Of a DNA stretch of 6,041 nt, positions 1 through 3,750 are shown in pieces. Each line of letters begins with the position of its first letter. Within the stretch, counting starts at the first letter, position 1. The translations under genes and the position numbers were made by a program. A model generated the notes under the pieces. It ran no database searches. It was not told the origin of the DNA and was given only the letters and a program-made list of their open reading frames with translations. The DNA is from CALKKN01 sp041571375 (GTDB taxonomy: Bacteria > Pseudomonadota > Gammaproteobacteria > Xanthomonadales > SZUA-36): assembly GCA_041571375.1 (NCBI GenBank), contig JBFFUJ010000157.1, forward strand, positions 1 through 6,041. Direction: 5' to 3'.

Positions 1-37
1 ATTGCGAACCATAGGCCCCGGGGGTGCGGACGGATGT

Positions 38-1042
38 TCAGGGGTAGTGATGCAGTCCCCGCAGCCGCGCCCACAGCCAGGGTAACCGGGAGGTATCGAG
101 CTCGGACGGCAGCTGCTCGCTGGGCGTCGGCAGCGAATGGGGGTTGCCCGCCGTACCGACTTTGAAACGAAAGACATAGCTGCCCTCGATGCCCATGCGC
201 AAGTCGGTCATGACGACGTCGCCGGCGTGTTCCGAGACCCGGTAAAAGCCCTTCGTGAACCAGTGCAGCCGCTGGACGGGCCAGTGGTCCTCGAGACCGC
301 CGAGCAGGTCCGTAGCGCTGGAATGGGCTTCGAAGGTCAGAGCGCGGTCCCGGTCCAGCAATGAGTACCAGCCGACGTGGTAGCGCCCGCCGTCCATCGC
401 GACGACTCGCCACAGGATGGTATTGAAGGGACTGGCCAGCGTGACGATCCGATCGTAGCTAATCCCCTCTTGCGCCAGCGCCTCGCGCGCCACGCCCTGC
501 GCGTAGTACTTGGCGCCGAAGCTCCAGGCCAGGTAGAGCGTGCTGACCGCCAGCATGGCCAGGTTGATGCGGTAACCGCGCAGCGTATTGCGCCGCGCCA
601 GGGCAACGGCCGCCAGACCGACAATCAGCGGGAGGGTGTAGGCCGGGTCGATGATGAAGATCGAGCCCCAGGTCATCGGTGTGATGTCCACCGGCCAGAA
701 AATCTGGGTGCCGTAGATCGTGCAGGAGTCCAGCAGCACGTGCGTGGCGAATGCCAGGTAGACCAACAGCAACCAGCCGGCATGGTGCCGAGCATCTTGC
801 GGGTGCAGTCGGCGGATCAGCCAGACGATCAGCGGTGTCAGCAGAGCCAGCACGAGCAGCGAGTGGCTGAATGAGCGGTGGTAGGTGAAGTCGGCAACCG
901 GGTCCGAGAAGGGCACGAGCACGTCGAGGTCCGGCAGCGTGCCGCAGATGCCGCCCCACAGTGCGGCCTTCCGCCCCACCCGATGTCCGAGTACGGCCTC
1001 GCCGACGGCGGCGCCCAGCGCAATTTGAGTGATGGAATCCAA
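38..1042 (-). CDS. YdjM/DUF457-family inner-membrane protein (putative metal-dependent hydrolase)
   Basis: Multi-pass membrane protein of the family annotated as 'membrane-bound metal-dependent hydrolase' (DUF457, YdjM-like); substrate unknown. Numbering from the TTG at 1042 (334 aa): the N-terminal DSITQIALGAAVGEAVLG block is the family signature, followed by PDLD (D38, D40), HRSFSHS (H55, H60) and HVLLD (H101, D105), a His/Asp set that could bind metal. Hydrophobic segments lie near residues 61-77, 88-105, 127-148 and 159-177. The C-terminal half, from about 185, is soluble-looking and has no motif I recognise. The reading frame is open up to a GTG at 1081 (347 aa), but homologues as I recall them begin at M-DS-[IL]-TQ, which fits the TTG. 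Neither start has a clear Shine-Dalgarno site. The gene is divergent from the EF-hand gene. Family call is firm; enzymatic activity is only inferred. Confidence 0.85.
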   Translation of the reverse strand: MDSITQIALGAAVGEAVLGHRVGRKAALWGGICGTLPDLDVLVPFSDPVADFTYHRSFSHSLLVLALLTPLIVWLIRRLHPQDARHHAGWLLLVYLAFATHVLLDSCTIYGTQIFWPVDITPMTWGSIFIIDPAYTLPLIVGLAAVALARRNTLRGYRINLAMLAVSTLYLAWSFGAKYYAQGVAREALAQEGISYDRIVTLASPFNTILWRVVAMDGGRYHVGWYSLLDRDRALTFEAHSSATDLLGGLEDHWPVQRLHWFTKGFYRVSEHAGDVVMTDLRMGIEGSYVFRFKVGTAGNPHSLPTPSEQLPSELDTSRLPWLWARLRGLHHYP

Positions 1043-1069
1043 GCTCAGTCGATCGATTTCCGAACGGAC

Positions 1070-1087
1070 TGATCTTGCCACAGATCA
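1070..1087. promoter_or_regulatory. 18-bp inverted repeat, possible operator between divergent genes
   Basis: TGATCT (1070-1075) and AGATCA (1082-1087) are perfect 6-bp inverted arms around a 6-nt centre. The site lies between the YdjM-like gene and the EF-hand gene, 28 bp upstream of the preferred TTG start of the former. A -35-like TTGCCA (1075-1080) sits in its centre, but I see no matching -10 box. The spacing does not fit FNR (TTGAT-N4-ATCAA) or CRP. A dimeric regulator site is possible; chance occurrence cannot be excluded. Confidence 0.3.
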
Positions 1088-1143
1088 ATGTGCCGCGGGG
1101 CGGATCGGGGGATGATGGACGCTCGTCTCACTGGAGCCCGCGC

Positions 1144-1620
1144 ATGAAATCGCCCGCCAAGTCTGCATTCGAAGTGATACTCGCGATCTCGGTCCTGTTC
1201 GCCATGCTCGTGTTGCCGCTGGCGGCGAAGGCGGGATCGCACATGCGGCATCAGCCGCCGCCGTTCAGCGAGTTCGACCAGGATGGCGATGGTTTCGTGA
1301 CCGAAGAGGAATTCGACGCCTACCGGGCCGCCCGCCACGAGGCCATGGCCAAGGAGGGGCGGCCCATGAAGGGCAGGGCCGGCGCACCGGCTTTCAGCGA
1401 CATCGACACCGACGGCGACGGCAGGCTGACCGAGGCGGAGCTGACCGCGGCCCATGAAGCCCACAGGAAGGCGATGCACGAGGAACATAGCGGCAAGGGC
1501 ATGCACCACGGCCGTCACGATGGCGGCATGATGCGCTTCGAGGATATCGACAAGGACGGCGACGGCTGCATCAGTCCGGCCGAATTCGATGCCCACCACG
1601 CAGAGATGCACCCGCAGTAA
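1144..1620 (+). CDS. Exported EF-hand calcium-binding protein with His/Met-rich linker
   Basis: Predicted periplasmic or secreted Ca2+-binding protein of 158 aa. Residues 1-30 form a signal peptide: basic start, hydrophobic core about 9-27, likely cleavage after AKA at 30. Three canonical 12-residue EF-hand loops follow: D45-E56 (DQDGDGFVTEEE), D88-E99 (DTDGDGRLTEAE) and D136-E147 (DKDGDGCISPAE). All have Asp at positions 1, 3 and 5, Gly at 6 and Glu at 12. The only cysteine, C142, is at loop position 7 of the third hand. Between hands two and three, residues 104-130 hold seven His and four Met, which may bind a transition metal. The ATG at 1144 is chosen because GGAG at 1133-1136 is 7 nt upstream and the signal peptide starts there; a TTG at 1075 would add an unlikely 23-residue tail. 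The cellular role is unknown; Ca2+ binding follows from the motif. Confidence 0.88.
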   Translation: MKSPAKSAFEVILAISVLFAMLVLPLAAKAGSHMRHQPPPFSEFDQDGDGFVTEEEFDAYRAARHEAMAKEGRPMKGRAGAPAFSDIDTDGDGRLTEAELTAAHEAHRKAMHEEHSGKGMHHGRHDGGMMRFEDIDKDGDGCISPAEFDAHHAEMHPQ

Positions 1621-1662
1621 CGGCGAGCTCACCCGCGATCGGGCCGGGGTGGCCTCGTCACG

Positions 1663-2496
1663 CTACAGCACCCCACTCAGGAACGCGTCCAAACCGGCGG
1701 CATAACCGTCCCGGCTGATCCAGAAGCCGGCGTTGTGATCGCCCCTTAGTTCAATGAAGTCCTTTGGCCCGTCGATCGCGTCGTAGATGGCCCGTCCCAT
1801 GGTGAAGGGAATGATCTCGTCGTCGCGGCTGTGCACGACCAGGGCCGGGCAGCGGAATCCGGCCGCGTATTCGGTCACGGGGTACTTCAGGCGTGCCAGC
1901 AGCCGGGAAGGGTAGACCGGGTACAAGCGGCGCGCCATGTCGGGGCCGGAGCTGAAGCTGGATTCGACGATCACCCCTGCAGGCTGTTGCTCGGGGGGCA
2001 GCTGGCTGACCAGCCAGGCGCCGACCGCGCCCCCCAGCGAACGTCCGAAGACGACGATGCGGCCCGCTGCGATCCCGCGCTGCCCCGTGAGGTAATCCCA
2101 GGCCGCCGCGGCGTCACGGTAGGTGCCCTGTTCGCTGGGCTTGCCCGAACTCTGGCCGTAGCCGCGGTAATCGACGATCAGGACGTCCAGCCCCAGCCGG
2201 TTGAAGATCAGGATGCTCTCCAGGCGATGCGAGATGTTGCCGGCGTTGCCGTGGAAGAACAGCAGCGCGCCGCGGGTCTCCACGGCCGGTACATACCAGC
2301 CGTGCAGTTGTTCTCCATCGGCCGTCTCGATGTACGCGTCCTCGAATGCAAGACCGATGTCCCGCGGAGAGGCATCCAGGGCCCGGCCGGGCAGATTGGC
2401 CAGAAACACCATCGAGCCCTGGAACAGGTACAGCATCAGGCCCAGAGCGACGTACACGGCGGCCGCCAGCGTCAACAGGGAGATGAGCGTGCGCAT
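1663..2496 (-). CDS. Membrane-anchored alpha/beta hydrolase (BEM46/ABHD12-13-like)
   Basis: Serine hydrolase of 277 aa with an N-terminal uncleaved-looking hydrophobic anchor (about residues 4-26) and an alpha/beta-hydrolase domain. The HGN oxyanion motif is at 82-84, DYRGYGQSSG at 109-118, and the nucleophile elbow GRSLGG at 151-156 with S153. The acid is D226 within HSRDDEIIP, and the catalytic base is H254 in GDHN. The triad is therefore complete. Length and motif order match the BEM46/ABHD12-13 group, whose eukaryotic members include lipid and acyl hydrolases; the bacterial substrate is not known and I do not assign one. The ATG at 2496 gives the full anchor, but there is no Shine-Dalgarno site before it. 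The gene converges with the EF-hand gene across 42 bp, with no convincing intrinsic terminator, and is divergent from ppk2. Confidence 0.9.
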   Translation of the reverse strand: MRTLISLLTLAAAVYVALGLMLYLFQGSMVFLANLPGRALDASPRDIGLAFEDAYIETADGEQLHGWYVPAVETRGALLFFHGNAGNISHRLESILIFNRLGLDVLIVDYRGYGQSSGKPSEQGTYRDAAAAWDYLTGQRGIAAGRIVVFGRSLGGAVGAWLVSQLPPEQQPAGVIVESSFSSGPDMARRLYPVYPSRLLARLKYPVTEYAAGFRCPALVVHSRDDEIIPFTMGRAIYDAIDGPKDFIELRGDHNAGFWISRDGYAAGLDAFLSGVL

Positions 2497-2502
2497 GGAT
2501 AC

Positions 2503-2508
2503 ATTTTA
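2503..2508 (-). promoter_or_regulatory. Candidate -10 box for the alpha/beta hydrolase; possible leaderless start
   Basis: On the minus strand TAAAAT (2508 down to 2503) is a 5/6 match to TATAAT. A six-nt discriminator after it puts the predicted transcription start at about 2496, the A of the hydrolase ATG. Together with the lack of a ribosome site this fits a leaderless mRNA. No good -35 is present: the hexamer 17 bp upstream is TGGCCG, which lies in a palindrome. Weak, sequence-only prediction. Confidence 0.3.
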
Positions 2509-2515
2509 AGAGGGT

Positions 2516-2534
2516 GCCTGGCGCGCGGCCAGGC
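2516..2534. repeat. Perfect 7-bp inverted repeat between hydrolase and ppk2
   Basis: GCCTGGC (2516-2522) and GCCAGGC (2528-2534) are perfect inverted arms around GCGCG. The site is in the 119-bp divergent gap, at about the -20 to -38 region of the predicted hydrolase promoter. No T-run follows on either strand, and a terminator would make no sense between divergent genes, so an operator is the more natural reading. No regulator family is recognised from the arms. Confidence 0.35.
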
Positions 2535-2553
2535 GTAACGGCTGGCGGCGTAG

Positions 2554-2582
2554 TTGTAGCCGCTCACCGGCGCATTTATCCT
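2554..2582 (+). promoter_or_regulatory. Candidate sigma-70-type promoter for ppk2
   Basis: TTGTAG (2554-2559, 3/6 to TTGACA) and TATCCT (2577-2582, 4/6 to TATAAT) are separated by exactly 17 bp. The predicted start at about 2589 would leave a leader of about 27 nt that contains the ppk2 ribosome site. A 5-bp inverted repeat (GCGGC 2545-2549 / GCCGC 2559-2563) flanks the -35. The hexamers are modest, so this is tentative. Confidence 0.35.
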
Positions 2583-2595
2583 GAATGCCGTGCTG

Positions 2596-2615
2596 AAAGG
2601 AGAGCGGAAACCGCT
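2596..2615 (+). promoter_or_regulatory. ppk2 ribosome site with a hairpin filling the SD-AUG spacer
   Basis: AAAGGAGA (2596-2603) is the only Shine-Dalgarno candidate for ppk2, but GGAG (2599-2602) is 13 nt from the ATG, which is long. The spacer is almost entirely a perfect hairpin: AGCGG (2603-2607), loop AAA, CCGCT (2611-2615), ending at the base before the ATG. Folding would bring GGAG next to AUG, shorter than optimal, so translation may depend on whether the hairpin forms. The arms are seen directly; the effect is inferred. Confidence 0.45.
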
Positions 2616-3539
2616 ATGAGCGACGAAACCAGGCCCCAATACGACGGTACCGACTGGCTCACCGCGGAGCTGGCCGACACGCTGGACGAGGACTATGAGC
2701 TGGAGCTGTCCGAGCCGGCGCTGTCGCTCGAATTGCGCCGGATCTACAAACGCAAGCATCCGGAAACGCTCGACCGGATGGTCTATTTCCGCGAGTTGAT
2801 CGCCCTGCAGGCCGAACTGATCAAGCTGCAGGACTGGGTGGAGCACACCGGGGAGAAGATCGCGGTGGTTTTCGAGGGGCGCGACTCGGCCGGCAAGGGC
2901 GGGGTAATCAAGCGCATCACGCAGCGTCTGAATCCGCGCGTCTGCCGGGTCGTGGCGCTGCAGAAGCCCACCGAGCGAGAGCGCACGCAGTGGTATTTCC
3001 AGCGTTACGTTCCGCACCTCCCGTCCGGCGGAGAGATCGTGCTGTTCGACCGTTCCTGGTACAACCGTTCAGGTGTCGAGAAAGTGATGGGTTTCGCGAC
3101 ATCGGAAGAGGTGGAGCAATTTTTCAAGGACGTGCCCGAGTTCGAGAAGATGATCGTTGGTTCCGGCACCCGCCTGATCAAGTACTGGTTCTCGATCTCC
3201 GACGAAGAGCAGCAGCTGCGCTTCCTGATGCGCATCCACGATCCGCTGAAACAGTGGAAGCTCAGCCCGATGGACCTGCAGTCGCGCATCCGCTGGGAGC
3301 AGTACACCAAAGCGAAGGAGGAGACGTTCCGGCGCACCAATTTTCCCGAGTCGCCGTGGTACATCGTCGAGGCCAACGACAAGAAGCGGGCGCGGCTGAA
3401 CTGCATCGCGCACCTGCTCAGCCTGATCCCTTACGAGGAGATCGAGCACGAGGAGGTGACCTTGCCTGATCGCGTGTTCAATGAAAACTACGAGCGCGCC
3501 GTGCTGCCACGGGAGTTGTACGTCCCCAGCCGGTACTGA
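2616..3539 (+). CDS. ppk2: Polyphosphate kinase 2 (PPK2, class I-like)
   Basis: Cytoplasmic P-loop kinase of the PPK2 family, which transfers phosphate between polyphosphate and nucleoside di- or triphosphates. The 307 aa have an acidic N-terminal extension (1-34) and then the full catalytic domain. Walker A is GRDSAGKGG at 88-96. The Walker B-like FDRSWYNRSGVEKVMGF is at 144-160, with the D145-R146 pair, and is followed by a lid region rich in Arg/Lys, including KQWKLSPMD at 212-220 and R224-RWEQY. GKGG rather than GKDG in the P-loop, the single catalytic domain and the length of about 300 aa match class I (NDP-phosphorylating) PPK2 as I recall the classes; this subclass call is less certain than the family. 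The ATG at 2616 is preferred over the in-frame GTG at 2514, which lies upstream of the predicted promoter and adds a tail unlike the family. No ppk1 or ppx is nearby, so it appears to be a single-gene unit. Confidence 0.93.
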   Translation: MSDETRPQYDGTDWLTAELADTLDEDYELELSEPALSLELRRIYKRKHPETLDRMVYFRELIALQAELIKLQDWVEHTGEKIAVVFEGRDSAGKGGVIKRITQRLNPRVCRVVALQKPTERERTQWYFQRYVPHLPSGGEIVLFDRSWYNRSGVEKVMGFATSEEVEQFFKDVPEFEKMIVGSGTRLIKYWFSISDEEQQLRFLMRIHDPLKQWKLSPMDLQSRIRWEQYTKAKEETFRRTNFPESPWYIVEANDKKRARLNCIAHLLSLIPYEEIEHEEVTLPDRVFNENYERAVLPRELYVPSRY

Positions 3540-3573
3540 GCGCATTCAGCGGCATTGACTCGGTCGCATGCGC
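3540..3573. repeat. Inverted repeat immediately after ppk2
   Basis: GCGCAT (3540-3545), right after the ppk2 stop, is complementary to ATGCGC (3568-3573) with a 22-nt loop. It could cap the 3' end of the ppk2 mRNA, but no T-run follows, so it is not a classical intrinsic terminator. Low confidence. Confidence 0.2.
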
Positions 3574-3591
3574 GCGGTCTGTAGGCGTCCA

Positions 3592-3613
3592 AATTCATGA
3601 TTCGCCATGAATT
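3592..3613. promoter_or_regulatory. 8-bp palindromic arms upstream of the receptor promoter (possible operator)
   Basis: AATTCATG (3592-3599) and CATGAATT (3606-3613) are perfect 8-bp inverted arms around ATTCGC. The centre lies about 52 bp before the predicted receptor transcription start, and the right arm ends a few bases upstream of the -35 region. That position suits a regulator acting next to RNA polymerase. The AU-rich stem and poor T-run argue against a terminator for ppk2. I cannot name the protein that would bind. Confidence 0.45.
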
Positions 3614-3617
3614 AAGG

Positions 3618-3647
3618 TTTTCGGAAACAAACAAGAGATAGTATGAT
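3618..3647 (+). promoter_or_regulatory. Candidate sigma-70 promoter for the leader ORF and receptor
   Basis: TATGAT (3642-3647) is a 5/6 match to TATAAT in a locally AT-rich stretch unlike the GC-rich coding DNA around it. The -35 is weak: TTTTCG, TTTCGG or TTCGGA at spacings 18, 17 or 16. A weak -35 next to a palindrome suggests a promoter that needs an activator. Predicted transcription start is A3655 or A3656, exactly where the leader stem-loop begins. Confidence 0.5.
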
Positions 3648-3655
3648 GCGATTCA

Positions 3656-3712
3656 ATCGGGACCGTTAAGACAGCTGCAAACCCCATGGAGGCACAGCCA
3701 TGGCGTCCCGAT
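3656..3712 (+). promoter_or_regulatory. Nested stem-loop in the receptor mRNA leader
   Basis: The outer stem pairs ATCGGGAC (3656-3663) with GTCCCGAT (3705-3712), 8 bp perfect. Inside it, CCATGG (3684-3689) pairs with CCATGG (3698-3703) around the 8-nt loop AGGCACAG, leaving 20 unpaired bases on the left side and one on the right. The structure starts at the predicted 5' end of the mRNA and includes the ribosome site GGAGG (3688-3692) and the ATG (3700) of the small leader ORF, so it could limit initiation there or protect the 5' end. It matches no riboswitch class I can recognise. Confidence 0.5.
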
Positions 3713-3750
3713 ACGATAAAAACTCCGCAGAGCGGAAGGAGAGCACATGA
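3700..3750 (+). CDS. Putative 16-aa leader peptide translationally coupled to the receptor
   Basis: Small ORF encoding MASRYDKNSAERKEST. GGAGG (3688-3692) is an excellent ribosome site with a 7-nt gap to the ATG. The TGA stop (3748-3750) overlaps the receptor start codon as ATGA, the classic arrangement for translational coupling. The peptide is hydrophilic and charged, with no signal sequence or transmembrane segment, so the act of translation probably matters more than the product. It has no run of one amino acid, so classical amino-acid attenuation is unlikely. The start lies in the right arm of a stem-loop, and the codons pass through the receptor's own ribosome site. The ORF could be a chance reading frame, as it is short. 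Confidence rests on the ribosome site, its spacing and the stop/start overlap together. Confidence 0.5.
   Translation: MASRYDKNSAERKEST
3723..3741 (+). promoter_or_regulatory. Receptor ribosome site with two competing hairpins
   Basis: The receptor Shine-Dalgarno is AAGGAG (3736-3741), 5 nt before the ATG. CTCC (3723-3726) can pair with GGAG (3738-3741) and hide it. Alternatively TCCGC (3724-3728) pairs with GCGGA (3732-3736) around AGA, which uses up the CTCC bases and leaves GGAG free. The two folds exclude each other. Both are inside the small leader ORF, so a ribosome translating it would open either one. Confidence 0.4.

Noticed and set aside
1..37. Window start, downstream of the YdjM-like gene
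   Set aside because: Only 37 bases, with a CCCCGGGG palindrome but no stem plus T-run and no reading frame that can be supported.
459..1088. 209-codon minus-strand frame overlapping the YdjM-like gene
   Set aside because: It is an alternate frame of the same strand with Arg/Gly/Pro/His-rich low-complexity composition; the overlapping frame carries the conserved family motifs.
1621..1662. Possible bidirectional terminator between the EF-hand and hydrolase genes (GGGCC-GGGGT-GGCCT)
   Set aside because: The stem is only about 5 bp including a wobble pair, and no T-run follows on either strand.
1831..2538. Long plus-strand open frame opposite the alpha/beta hydrolase
   Set aside because: It is antisense to a gene with a complete catalytic triad, its composition is Gln/Arg/Ala/Gly-rich as expected of a GC-rich shadow frame, and no domain is recognisable.
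2514..2615. Upstream GTG start at 2514 for ppk2
   Set aside because: The added 34 residues look like translated intergenic DNA, the start lies upstream of the predicted promoter, and the ATG at 2616 has a ribosome site and a family-like N-terminus.
3592..3622. AATTCATG/CATGAATT hairpin as a rho-independent terminator for ppk2
   Set aside because: The stem is mostly A-U pairs and is followed by AAGG before a TTTT, so it lacks the GC-rich stem and adjacent U-tract; an operator fits better.
3656..3712. Resemblance to a c-di-GMP-I (GEMM) riboswitch: GCAAACC followed by GGCACAGCC
   Set aside because: GEMM needs a GNRA-capped hairpin between GCAAACC and the GGACGCAAAGCC-like block, and then a second helix. 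Here the two blocks are only a few bases apart, there is no GNRA loop, and no tetraloop receptor follows.
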